Below are positions 17,529 through 25,067 of a stretch of DNA of 33,656 nt, piece after piece. Position 1 is the stretch's first letter. Every line of letters starts with the position of its first letter. The DNA lies in NCBI GenBank assembly GCA_009777815.1, contig WRLB01000014.1:1-33656 (forward strand). Reading direction: 5' to 3'. A program made the translations under genes and the position numbers. The notes beneath the pieces are model-generated. The model saw only the letters and a list, made by a program, of their open reading frames with translations. It was not told the DNA's origin and did no database searches. The DNA is from Bacteroidota bacterium. GTDB lineage: Bacteria; Bacteroidota; Ignavibacteria; Kapaibacteriales; UBA2268.

Positions 17529-17546
17529 TAAAAGAAATTTTTATTT

Positions 17547-18590
17547 TCAGAGATTTCCCTTATTTATTTCATTTTCTATTTTACTGCAAAGGTTCTCATT
17601 AATGAGAGTGCGAGCAGCAGTTATCATATTTTTTATTGCTGTAGGAGTCGAATGACCATGTCCGATTATAACATTACCTTTAACTCCTAAAAGTGGCACA
17701 CCACCTGCTGCTTCGGGATTTAATCCAACTAATACTTCTTTAATTGTATTTGCAGTAGTTTCAATTTGTTTTACTTTATCGGGATGATTTATAGCATAGT
17801 TTTTCAAACTTAATGATAGTAATATTGGCATACTTTCTGCAAATTTAAGAATAACGTTTCCTACATATCCATCCGCCACTACGACATCTGTTTTACGAGT
17901 AAATATATCTCCGCCTTCCACATTTCCATAGAAGTTAAGATTGCTCGCTTTTAACTTATTATATGCTTCAATATGCTCGGCAGTTCCTTTTGTTGGCTCT
18001 TCTCCTACGTTAAGTAAGCCGATAGAAGGATTTTCTGTTTTAGCAATTATGCTATAAAAAATAGCACCCATAACAGCATATTCGTATAGAAATTTTGATT
18101 TGCATTCAACTGTTGCACCAACATCTATTAAAAAGGTAGGAATGTTTTTAGAAGTAGGAAGAAAAGCACCAATAGTAGGACGTGCCACGCCTTCAATTCT
18201 ACCTAACATTATTGTTGCTATACTCAAAGTAGCCCCCGTATTCCCTGCGGAAATATACGCATCAGCTTTGCCTTCTTTATGCAAATGAAGTCCTTTAACC
18301 ATAGACGAATCCTTTTTTGTTTTTAACGCAACAACAGGGTCGTCGTGCATAGTAATTACTTCGGAAGCATCAACTATTTCTGTATTTTTTAATAATTCTT
18401 GTTTATTTTCTATTGTAGAATTATTAATTGCTTCTTCTATTTTTTCACGAACTCCGACATATATAATAGATAATGGTATTGCTTGATTTACATTTTCTTG
18501 TATAGCAAGCAAACCACCTTCTACTTCACTTATGGGAGCGAAATCGCCTCCCATTGCATCTACTACTATAATGTTTTTTGATTTTGTCAT
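17547..18590 (-). CDS. plsX: Phosphate acyltransferase PlsX
   Basis: A 347-residue cytosolic/peripheral enzyme that makes acyl-phosphate from acyl-ACP for the PlsY step of phospholipid synthesis. The start IIVVDAMGGDFAP is the family signature; SAGNTGA (about 115), FLIDVGATVECK, GLLNVGEEPTKGT, VVADGYVGNVILK and HGHSTPTAI follow in the expected order. Length is normal for the family. It lies 21 bases after rpmF in the common rpmF-plsX arrangement. fabH, often next, is absent: the gene is followed by REP repeats and ftsH. Confidence 0.96.
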   Translation of the reverse strand: MTKSKNIIVVDAMGGDFAPISEVEGGLLAIQENVNQAIPLSIIYVGVREKIEEAINNSTIENKQELLKNTEIVDASEVITMHDDPVVALKTKKDSSMVKGLHLHKEGKADAYISAGNTGATLSIATIMLGRIEGVARPTIGAFLPTSKNIPTFLIDVGATVECKSKFLYEYAVMGAIFYSIIAKTENPSIGLLNVGEEPTKGTAEHIEAYNKLKASNLNFYGNVEGGDIFTRKTDVVVADGYVGNVILKFAESMPILLSLSLKNYAINHPDKVKQIETTANTIKEVLVGLNPEAAGGVPLLGVKGNVIIGHGHSTPTAIKNMITAARTLINENLCSKIENEINKGNL

Positions 18591-18611
18591 AATACAAAAA
18601 CCTTTTAGTTA

Positions 18612-18788
18612 TTAGACAGATGCTATTATTTTTCTGCCGTTATAGTAGCCGCATTCAGGGCAGGCAGTATGTGTTAATTTTGCAGCGCCGCAGTTAGGAC
18701 AATTACCTGTTGTTTGCGGTATTGCTTTATAATGTGTGCGTCTTTTAGCACTTCTTGTTTTAGAATGTCTTTCTGTTGGATTTGGCAT
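18612..18788 (-). CDS. rpmF: 50S ribosomal protein L32
   Basis: A 58-residue protein starting MPNPTERHSKTRSAKRRTH, the usual L32 start, with a zinc-ribbon of two Cys pairs (Cys30/Cys33 in CPNCG and Cys43/Cys46 in CPECG), then YYNGRKII. This is the zinc-binding C+ form. It is first in the rpmF-plsX unit, 21 bases before plsX, linking ribosome and lipid synthesis as in many bacteria. The promoter box is at 18850-18857. Confidence 0.95.
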   Translation of the reverse strand: MPNPTERHSKTRSAKRRTHYKAIPQTTGNCPNCGAAKLTHTACPECGYYNGRKIIASV

Positions 18789-18849
18789 TTTACTTTCCTA
18801 ATTATATACTAAATTAAAAACATTGCTGTCTAAACAGCACAATAATTTA

Positions 18850-18857
18850 CAAAAATA
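18850..18857 (-). promoter_or_regulatory. -7 promoter box for rpmF-plsX
   Basis: CAAAAATA reads TATTTTTG on the minus strand, preceded there by AAAAAACG, 61 bases before ATG 18788. Confidence 0.6.
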
Positions 18858-18891
18858 CGTTTTTTTTGCAAATATAATATACTTAAAACCT

Positions 18892-19842
18892 CTACTCCTT
18901 TCCCACTATACTTCCAATATCTTCTTCGCCTTCTACTACGCCGACATTGACGCTGTTGGAAATAGTGGCACTGGGGAAATTTAGATAATTTATAGTTCCA
19001 CAAATTCCACCAACTTTATCTATTCCTTTTATAAAGCCGTAGTTGATGCAGTTGGTTATTGTGGCTGATTCTGAAGAAAGTCCTGATATCCCGCCGACAT
19101 TATTTTTACCTACAACACTTCCTAAATTAATGCAATTTGAAACAGAACCATAAGCAACTATTCCGCCAACGCCTCCTGCTCCGTTTGGTTGTGAACCCGA
19201 ATTTGTTGCTGTTATCTTTCCTGTATTAATGCAATTGGTTATAGTGCCTGAATTTTGCCCTGTTATTCCGCCGACATTCTCCACGCCCGTTATATCGCCG
19301 TTGTTGATGCAATTAGAGATGGTGCCTTGATTTGTAGATGCTATACTACCAATAGCATAATCGTCAGAAATACTAATTATTGCGTTATTTATGCAATTAG
19401 TTATAGTGCCAGGTTTTGATAAAGGACCTCCTCCTGCAATATGACTAACTATTCCACTATACAAACTACAACCATCTACTACCAAATTATCAATACTTGC
19501 ATCTAATGATAGCCATCCAAAAAGACCAAAAAAAGTAGGGTCAGGAACAAGTGGAAAACTTATTTTTTTACCATTGCCTTCGAAATGACCATAAAAATAA
19601 CCACTTATTGATATATTAACATCATAAATATTATCCATCAAACGAAAATATTTATTTTTACACCAACTTATTTGAAAAACATCAGCATAAACAGAATCAG
19701 CAAATTCTTGAAGGTCTTTTTTATCCCATATTTGAAAAGGATTATATTGTGAACCATCACCATTGCCATTAAAAGGTGGATTCTGTGAAAACAATAAAGC
19801 AACTGAAAAAATATATATAAAAGTATAAAAAGTAATTTTCAT
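18892..19842 (-). CDS. Secreted GLUG-repeat protein A
   Basis: A 316-residue protein with a signal peptide (MKITFYTFIYIFSVALLFSQ). The mature start NGNGDGSQYNPFQIWDKKDLQEFAD is the entry motif of GLUG-type proteins, followed by a GYFYGHFEGNGKKI turn and at least six repeats of the form TITNCINxGxITG...VGGIxG. Such repeats form beta-helix-like stalks in surface proteins; the ligand is unknown. It ends abruptly (EEDIGSIVGKE) inside a repeat, without a C-terminal domain or sorting signal. It is a paralogue of the next gene upstream. The leader carries a hairpin and a strong Shine-Dalgarno-like GGAGGT (19846-19851) 3 bases before the ATG, rare in this window. Confidence 0.72.
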   Translation of the reverse strand: MKITFYTFIYIFSVALLFSQNPPFNGNGDGSQYNPFQIWDKKDLQEFADSVYADVFQISWCKNKYFRLMDNIYDVNISISGYFYGHFEGNGKKISFPLVPDPTFFGLFGWLSLDASIDNLVVDGCSLYSGIVSHIAGGGPLSKPGTITNCINNAIISISDDYAIGSIASTNQGTISNCINNGDITGVENVGGITGQNSGTITNCINTGKITATNSGSQPNGAGGVGGIVAYGSVSNCINLGSVVGKNNVGGISGLSSESATITNCINYGFIKGIDKVGGICGTINYLNFPSATISNSVNVGVVEGEEDIGSIVGKE

Positions 19843-19851
19843 AATACCTCC

Positions 19852-19886
19852 ACTTTTAATTAGTCATTGCAGAAACTAATTAAAGT
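19852..19886 (-). promoter_or_regulatory. Leader hairpin before GLUG gene A
   Basis: Arms 19852-19864 and 19875-19886 pair with one bulged base around a 10-base loop, between promoter (19898-19905) and ATG (19842). The Shine-Dalgarno-like GGAGGT abuts the hairpin, so the fold could limit ribosome access; alternatively it terminates the upstream gene. Confidence 0.5.
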
Positions 19887-19897
19887 TCCTGCAACGA

Positions 19898-19905
19898 CAA
19901 AGTTA
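19898..19905 (-). promoter_or_regulatory. -7 promoter box for GLUG gene A
   Basis: CAAAGTTA reads TAACTTTG on the minus strand, a full TANNTTTG match, 56 bases before the ATG at 19842 and just after the stop of the upstream gene. Confidence 0.45.
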
Positions 19906-19909
19906 AAAA

Positions 19910-21502
19910 TCATATTCCTACATAAATAGGAACAATTTTCTCAAAAATTATGTTATAATTCCCTGAATAGAATCCATTGTAATTAGTATTTATTAGCCAA
20001 TTATACTCAAGTTGCACTGATAGTGAATCTTGTCCACCGCCATGAACTATTATATTAGCATTATTTAATGGCACAATTTCTATAAATCCATTAGCAGAAA
20101 ACGGAATATAACCTTGATTAAACCACCCCCATTGATATGGAAAATTATACGGAATATAATTTGGTGGAGGATATGCCCATCCATTCGACACATAAAATGG
20201 TGCCGTCACATAATCCAATCTTTCTGGAACACCTGTAAGTGGATTATCTTGCAGATATATCGGCGCGACAGACAGTAACAAAATAGGGTGACAGAATCCC
20301 GGCGAAAATGCTCCTATTATGGGATATAATTGCGGTGGAGTATCAAGCGGAGCAATTGGTAAATTAGTTCCTAGCATCTTTTCTGTCGGTAAACTTGATA
20401 CTGAATTAGCAGAACCATTATTAACTCCTATAACATCCAAAATACACATCTGCTCATCATTGTAGCAGTGTTCCACTAAACCATTATTTTCGCCTACTAT
20501 TGCACCAAAATACTGAGCAGTACCACTGTCCACCCAATTAGTATTAATACTACGATCTACTATTACATCATTGCCTACATAACCAGCAATACCACCAACA
20601 TAGTCAATAGCACCATCTACGATGCCCGAATTGGAATTGCTTGAAACAAAATACCCAAAATACTCTGAAGCACCAAAGGTCTCAATTTGCCCAACTATAC
20701 CGCCTGCATAATTGAAATCATTAGACAGAATTATGCCAATATTGACATTGCAGTAAATATCGGTAGGGTCTTTAACATATCCAACTATACCACCTATATA
20801 AGTCGGCATTTCTGAAGTAGTATTATTGCCCTGTATTGTGCCTGCATTCATACTATATTTAAGAGTAAGGTAAGAGTTATTCATAATAATTTTACCTGCA
20901 ATACCTGCAACATACTGACCGCCAGTTATTGTGCCGTTATTATAGCAATCAGCAATATATCCAGATATTGCAAAATTTGCTGTGCCTACTAATCCACCGA
21001 CTGAAGAAGTAGCACTTTCACCTGTGACATCCGCTAAATTAGTGCAGTCGTGGAAACCGCAAAGTAGCACTTGCCCTACAAAACCACCAACATTCTGACT
21101 GGCAGGTCCCCCAGTAACAGAACCATCAACAATTAATGACGATATACCACCATTATCAATTTTGCTGAATAAACCAACATTGGCGGCATCGCTGTTGATA
21201 TTAACGGTAATCTTACGTCCTCCACCATTGAAGTAACCTGCAAAATAATTAACGTCATCGCCTATCATCTGCGTGACAACACCGATATTGGCAGTAACTA
21301 TAAATTGTTCACCTGCAAATGAAGTGATACCGCTATTTACACTATCTGCAAGTTCTTCCATATCAGGAACCGAACTAATTAGATATGGATTTGCAATAGT
21401 GCCATTTCCACCACTAAAAGTAGCAGAATATAAACTTGCTGATACTAAAAACATCAAGCAAATTATTAAAACTTTTTTGAATACTTCAATATAGTTATTC
21501 AT
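19910..21502 (-). CDS. Secreted GLUG-repeat protein B
   Basis: A 530-residue protein with a signal peptide (hydrophobic core VLIICLMFLVSASLYS). The mature start GGNGTIANPYLISSVPDMEELAD, the GYFNGGGRKITVNI turn and the repeats (NVGGFVGQ, SVGGLVGT, YVAGIAGK, YIGGIVGY, YAGGIVGQ, YVGGIAGY) mark it as a GLUG beta-helix protein of the same family as gene A. After the repeats (about residue 370) comes a Pro/Tyr/Trp-rich region and a last segment with IEIVPLNNANIIVHGGGQDS. I see no T9SS sorting domain, so its export route or anchoring is unclear. GAGGA stands 10 bases before the ATG. Promoter box at 21552-21559, back to back with the next gene. Confidence 0.72.
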   Translation of the reverse strand: MNNYIEVFKKVLIICLMFLVSASLYSATFSGGNGTIANPYLISSVPDMEELADSVNSGITSFAGEQFIVTANIGVVTQMIGDDVNYFAGYFNGGGRKITVNINSDAANVGLFSKIDNGGISSLIVDGSVTGGPASQNVGGFVGQVLLCGFHDCTNLADVTGESATSSVGGLVGTANFAISGYIADCYNNGTITGGQYVAGIAGKIIMNNSYLTLKYSMNAGTIQGNNTTSEMPTYIGGIVGYVKDPTDIYCNVNIGIILSNDFNYAGGIVGQIETFGASEYFGYFVSSNSNSGIVDGAIDYVGGIAGYVGNDVIVDRSINTNWVDSGTAQYFGAIVGENNGLVEHCYNDEQMCILDVIGVNNGSANSVSSLPTEKMLGTNLPIAPLDTPPQLYPIIGAFSPGFCHPILLLSVAPIYLQDNPLTGVPERLDYVTAPFYVSNGWAYPPPNYIPYNFPYQWGWFNQGYIPFSANGFIEIVPLNNANIIVHGGGQDSLSVQLEYNWLINTNYNGFYSGNYNIIFEKIVPIYVGI

Positions 21503-21551
21503 TTAAAAGTCCTCTAATATTATTAAAAAAATTATATCAAATTATAAAAAT

Positions 21552-21559
21552 ACAAAAAT
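21552..21559 (-). promoter_or_regulatory. -7 promoter box for GLUG gene B
   Basis: CAAAAATA reads TATTTTTG on the minus strand, 50 bases before ATG 21502. It is divergent from the plus-strand box at 21573-21580, with only 13 bases between them, so the two promoters probably interfere. Confidence 0.5.
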
Positions 21560-21572
21560 AAAGTTTTTTTTG

Positions 21573-21580
21573 TATCTTTG
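21573..21580 (+). promoter_or_regulatory. -7 promoter box directly abutting an ATG
   Basis: TATCTTTG ends 4 bases before ATG 21585. The predicted start of transcription falls on or near the ATG, implying a leaderless mRNA. The same spacing occurs at 32925-32937. Confidence 0.55.
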
Positions 21581-21584
21581 TATT

Positions 21585-22841
21585 ATGAAAAACATAATTG
21601 TTCCGATAATACTAATTTTTACTATTTATTTTTATGCTGTATCGTATTCGCAGGAATATACTGAAGAATTGTTGCTTGATGGTTTAGATTCGTTAGTTTC
21701 GTTCGGTATAGATACTACGGGACATTGGTGGGCGGCAACTATGCCGTTTAAAGATAGATATAGAGTATATATTGATACTTTTCAAAGCGAACTTTATGAT
21801 GACGTATTGGAATTAAATATCTCCTCTGATGGCGAGCAGTGGGCTTTTTGGGGAATACAAGCAGGAACTATAAATCTAATAAACAGAGATGAATTCGGTG
21901 TTATAAATACACTTCCTCTTAATGCTACTGATGTTGGGGATATAGTATATTCGCCTGACGGAACGCAATTTGCTTATACTTTTTTTCAGGGTGACAACGA
22001 AATAATTAATCTTCCTACCAGACAGATAACTGTCGTAAATAGAAATAATAATAAACTATTTATTGACAACAGCGGCAAGCAATATGCTTTTGTCGGACAG
22101 CGAGGCAACAAATTTATTATAAATATAAACGGAAAAGAATCTACTATATATGACGAAATTAAACCTATCGGTTTCTGGCATAAAGGGACTTTTATGTATG
22201 CGGGGTTTAACGGAAACACTTGGGAAATTATTAATGGCACTAAAACAATCGGCACTTCTTATTGGCGAGTTTTAGACCATAAAATAAATAATTTCGGCAC
22301 CGTAATGGCAGTATTGGTGCAATTATCAACAGGACGCTGTATGTCTATCACTTTTAGCGATGAATACTACGAACCGATTTACGGCAGAAGTTATGACGAC
22401 ACTTGGGGATTAGCACTCCATCCAAAAGACGTTTTAATCGGACACGGAGCAAAAGAACACCATAAGTATTATATACTGCAAAACAGAACAGAATATTATG
22501 CTACAGAAGAAATTTCTGCACCTTTTTTCTCGCACAACGGAGATGAGTTAATTTTTATCGGAATGGGAGAATATGGTCCTTATATTAGCGTAAATGGCAA
22601 CAGAACTGACATCAGAGTCGGATTATACCCCGAAGATATGATTGCAAAGAAACCTAACACAGAAACACTTGCTTTCACTAACAATATCTCCTTATATTTA
22701 TACGATTACAAGCGAAATACACTAAAATCAGGCAATATGTATGATTATTTGAGCAATCCAATTTACAACCGCCGAACTAATTCTTACGAAGCATTAGCAA
22801 TAATTTACAACAGATTATATCTATGCAAATGGCGAATGTAA
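21585..22841 (+). CDS. Secreted beta-propeller-like protein
   Basis: About 418 residues with a signal peptide (IIVPIILIFTIYFYAVSYSQ). The mature protein is built of strand-rich repeats with motifs such as ISSDGEQWAFWG, YSPDGTQFAYTF, DNSGKQYAFVGQ, LHPKDVLIGHG and FSHNGDELIFIG, like TolB/WD40-type propeller blades (about six). No catalytic motif or sorting domain is visible, so it may be periplasmic or depend on partners. The frame extends to a TTG at 21570, but that codon lies inside the promoter box, so ATG 21585 is the start. It is convergent with the DUF2279 gene and divergent from GLUG gene B. Confidence 0.6.
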   Translation: MKNIIVPIILIFTIYFYAVSYSQEYTEELLLDGLDSLVSFGIDTTGHWWAATMPFKDRYRVYIDTFQSELYDDVLELNISSDGEQWAFWGIQAGTINLINRDEFGVINTLPLNATDVGDIVYSPDGTQFAYTFFQGDNEIINLPTRQITVVNRNNNKLFIDNSGKQYAFVGQRGNKFIININGKESTIYDEIKPIGFWHKGTFMYAGFNGNTWEIINGTKTIGTSYWRVLDHKINNFGTVMAVLVQLSTGRCMSITFSDEYYEPIYGRSYDDTWGLALHPKDVLIGHGAKEHHKYYILQNRTEYYATEEISAPFFSHNGDELIFIGMGEYGPYISVNGNRTDIRVGLYPEDMIAKKPNTETLAFTNNISLYLYDYKRNTLKSGNMYDYLSNPIYNRRTNSYEALAIIYNRLYLCKWRM

Positions 22842-22876
22842 GTGTCTTATATTGATGTGCAATTTAAAAGCAAAAT

Positions 22877-24007
22877 CTACCACAACTTAAACGGAAATAA
22901 TATATAAAAACGAGTTACCGTTCCTATTTCTAATGCAGGTGATGGCAACTTAAAACGATTTAATGTCTGCCTAAACCAATTCCAAGTATTGCCACCGTCA
23001 GGCAATATCTTTTCTAAATTGTAATCTAATGCCAAGACAATTCTTGGACTTCCCCAATATCCTTCCTTCCAAAAAGTGCATTCATTACAAGGTTCTTCTT
23101 CGGGGTGTCTAACTTTATCAAGCATATTGCGAACAGTATAACCAACACTTAACTCTAACCAACTCGGATAATATGTTTTCCATTTATCAGGCAACAAATT
23201 ATGTATATTTACAGAATAAAAAAAGAATTGAGACGAGTAATCATCAATAAACATTGCGTTTGGAATACGAGATTTATAGCCCGTCCATTCTGACGGAATA
23301 TAAATAAATTTTGGAGTAATATTTCGTAAAGAAGGATGATAATGTTGTGCCGAAAAGAATGCTGCTCCCAGAATATCTGCAATAAAATCACTTGGACTAA
23401 AACCATAATCAGGTCCAAATCCATCCCATATTTCAACATATGTAGAATATGTTAGCCCTAAAATTGCAGCGATATTATTAGACGACTCCCATCCAAATCC
23501 ACAGCCAACTAATGCTTCCCTTAAAAAATATGATGTTATATAGGCACCGTAAAAATGCCCTAATTTATCCACAAATAATTCTTCTTTCAAATCATCTTGA
23601 AACTTAAAATAAGCGTCTTTATTATTTTTCCAAATTGTCTTCATTTGAAGTTGATGCTGCAAAATGAAGGCACCTGTTAATCCTGCTGTTAATATAGCGG
23701 TAGGAATTGGTTTTATTTTTGTTTCTGCTTGAGGCAATCCGCCTATAAGAATACTCATTTTAGTGTCAGCATACCAAAAATCTTTTTCATCAATATATTT
23801 AATATTTTTTGTTTCATCATTACTAATTTCATCTGCTAAAACATTCTCTTGTAACTGAACAATTTCGTCATTAGATGCTATTAAATATTCTTTATTTAAG
23901 AAAGAATTGGTATCATTATTGCTTGCAAAAATATATCCTAAACCTGCATTACAGCAAAAATAATTGCAAAAGAAAATTAGAAATATTATTAAATATATTT
24001 TTTTCAT
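22877..24007 (-). CDS. DUF2279-family protein
   Basis: A 376-residue protein with a hydrophobic N-terminus (signal peptide or anchor) ending in CCNAG. The core has LPTAILTAGLTG-like and VDKLGHFYGAYITSYFL segments, then NNIAAILGLTYSTYVEIWDGFGPDYGFSPSDFIADILGA; the DKxGH, E-x-x-D-G and S-x-x-D motifs in hydrophobic helices are those of DUF2279 proteins (Bacteroidota, annotated as predicted periplasmic lipoproteins). The polar conserved residues suggest a membrane-embedded site, but no function is known. The tail has a CNEC pair and aromatic strands that could face the outer membrane. No clear promoter box was found upstream. Confidence 0.7.
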   Translation of the reverse strand: MKKIYLIIFLIFFCNYFCCNAGLGYIFASNNDTNSFLNKEYLIASNDEIVQLQENVLADEISNDETKNIKYIDEKDFWYADTKMSILIGGLPQAETKIKPIPTAILTAGLTGAFILQHQLQMKTIWKNNKDAYFKFQDDLKEELFVDKLGHFYGAYITSYFLREALVGCGFGWESSNNIAAILGLTYSTYVEIWDGFGPDYGFSPSDFIADILGAAFFSAQHYHPSLRNITPKFIYIPSEWTGYKSRIPNAMFIDDYSSQFFFYSVNIHNLLPDKWKTYYPSWLELSVGYTVRNMLDKVRHPEEEPCNECTFWKEGYWGSPRIVLALDYNLEKILPDGGNTWNWFRQTLNRFKLPSPALEIGTVTRFYILFPFKLW

Positions 24008-24059
24008 ATACTTTCATTAAAATAACTATTTTTTATACTAAAAAATATCTCTTTACATA

Positions 24060-24160
24060 TCAATAACTTACGGCGTTATTTTTTGCCTTCCCTAAAAACT
24101 TTCCTTTTTTTTGCTAAAAATGATACATTTTATTTATAAAAAAAACCTTATTTTTGTAAT
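24060..24160 (+). repeat. Copy A of a ~100-bp promoter-upstream repeat
   Basis: CAATAACTTACGGCGTTATT, an AAAACTTTCC block, TGATACATTTT, an A8 run and CCTTATTTTTG match the minus strand of 545-640 over their length with scattered changes. In both places the segment ends in a -7 box, so it lies from about -110 to -7 of a promoter. Confidence 0.7.
24149..24156 (+). promoter_or_regulatory. -7 promoter box for rplP-rpmC
   Basis: TATTTTTG after AAAAAACCT, 44 bases before ATG 24201. It shows that the pair is its own transcription unit. Confidence 0.65.
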
Positions 24161-24200
24161 TTCAGTTAGTTTTTAATTAAAATATATATACAGGTAAAAA

Positions 24201-24623
24201 ATGTTATCACCTAAAAGAGTAAAACACCGCAAAACAATGCGAGGCAGAATGACAGGATATTCAGAACGTGGCTCAATAGTGACTTTTGGTTCTTTCGGAT
24301 TAAAAGCATTAGAACCACATTGGATAACCAATCGTCAAATAGAATCTGCCCGTATTGCTATTAATAGGTATTTGAAAAGAGATGGTAAGGTTTGGATTAG
24401 AATATTTCCCGATAAACCTTATACCAAAAAACCAGCAGAAACCCGTATGGGGTCAGGTAAAGGAAGTCCTGAAGGTTGGGTTGCAGTTGTGCGTCCTGGA
24501 CGCATTATGTTTGAAGTTGATGGCGTATCAAGAGATGCCGCTAAAGAAGCATTACGTCTGGCTTCTAACAAACTTCCTATTAAAACAAAATTTGTTACAC
24601 GAGTTGATTTAGTGGAGGTATAA
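24201..24623 (+). CDS. rplP: 50S ribosomal protein L16
   Basis: A 140-residue protein of normal L16 length. It starts [19 protein letters not shown], then [28 protein letters not shown]-type helix ([26 protein letters not shown], about 46-71), [19 protein letters not shown] and the tail [10 protein letters not shown]16 helps form the A-site tRNA-binding region of the large subunit. It overlaps rpmC by one base (TAATG), so the two are translationally coupled. Normally rpsC precedes and rpsQ follows within the S10 operon; here both are missing and a promoter stands directly upstream. Confidence 0.97.
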   Translation: MLSPKRVKHRKTMRGRMTGYSERGSIVTFGSFGLKALEPHWITNRQIESARIAINRYLKRDGKVWIRIFPDKPYTKKPAETRMGSGKGSPEGWVAVVRPGRIMFEVDGVSRDAAKEALRLASNKLPIKTKFVTRVDLVEV

Positions 24624-24814
24624 TGAAAGCAAGAAAAGCAAAAGACCTAAGAGAATTAGCCACAGATGAGTTATCAAGAGTTCTTATCGAAAGTGCAGAA
24701 ACATTAACTAAACAAAAATGGGAACATTCTCTAAAAACCTTAAAGGACCCTGCTTATCTTAAAATACTAAAAAAAGATATTGCAAGAATGCATACTATTT
24801 TGAATGAGAGGTAG
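24623..24814 (+). CDS. rpmC: 50S ribosomal protein L29
   Basis: A 63-residue, highly charged helical protein: [20 protein letters not shown], then [15 protein letters not shown] and [16 protein letters not shown], the L29 pattern ending in the conserved 'KKDIARxxTxLxER'. It lies near the nascent-chain exit on the large subunit. Its ATG overlaps the rplP stop. rpsQ (S17), which almost always comes next, is absent; instead an 85-bp inverted repeat and a REP-like repeat follow before the hydrogenase-like gene. Confidence 0.95.
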   Translation: MKARKAKDLRELATDELSRVLIESAETLTKQKWEHSLKTLKDPAYLKILKKDIARMHTILNER

Positions 24815-24827
24815 TGTTCTTTACATA

Positions 24828-24912
24828 TTATTGTGAGCAATTATATAATAAATGCTATGTAATAAATTGTATTTTTATTGCAATGTATTTGTTTTATAAT
24901 TGTTCACAATAA
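24828..24912. repeat. 85-bp inverted-repeat element after rpmC
   Basis: 18-base arms TTATTGTGAGCAATTATA (24828-24845) and TATAATTGTTCACAATAA (24895-24912) pair throughout, with one G-T wobble, around a 49-base AT-rich middle. It could be a terminator-like hairpin or a very small MITE; no target duplication is evident. Confidence 0.6.
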
Positions 24913-24964
24913 TAAAATGTATGTTCATATTGAAAATATTGGCGACATCTAAAAATGTCATAAA

Positions 24965-24997
24965 ATTAGGGAATGCGAAACAAGTTCAGTATGACAG
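24965..24997 (+). repeat. REP-like dispersed repeat copy
   Basis: ATTAGGGAATGCGAAACAAG followed by TTCAGTATGACAG, a clear member, between rpmC and the hydrogenase-like gene. A small GACAT/ATGTC hairpin lies just before it (24944-24960). Confidence 0.6.
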
Positions 24998-25018
24998 AAA
25001 AAAAATACAAAAAATCCT

Positions 25019-25026
25019 TATTTTTG
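25019..25026 (+). promoter_or_regulatory. -7 promoter box for the hydrogenase-like gene
   Basis: TATTTTTG after AAAAAATCCT, 41 bases before ATG 25068. Confidence 0.6.
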
Positions 25027-25067
25027 TAATAATTTTTAGTAAAAAATAATATATATTATTTTATATA

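Noticed and set aside
24382-24612. A 76-residue frame inside rplP
   Set aside because: Out-of-frame shadow of L16.
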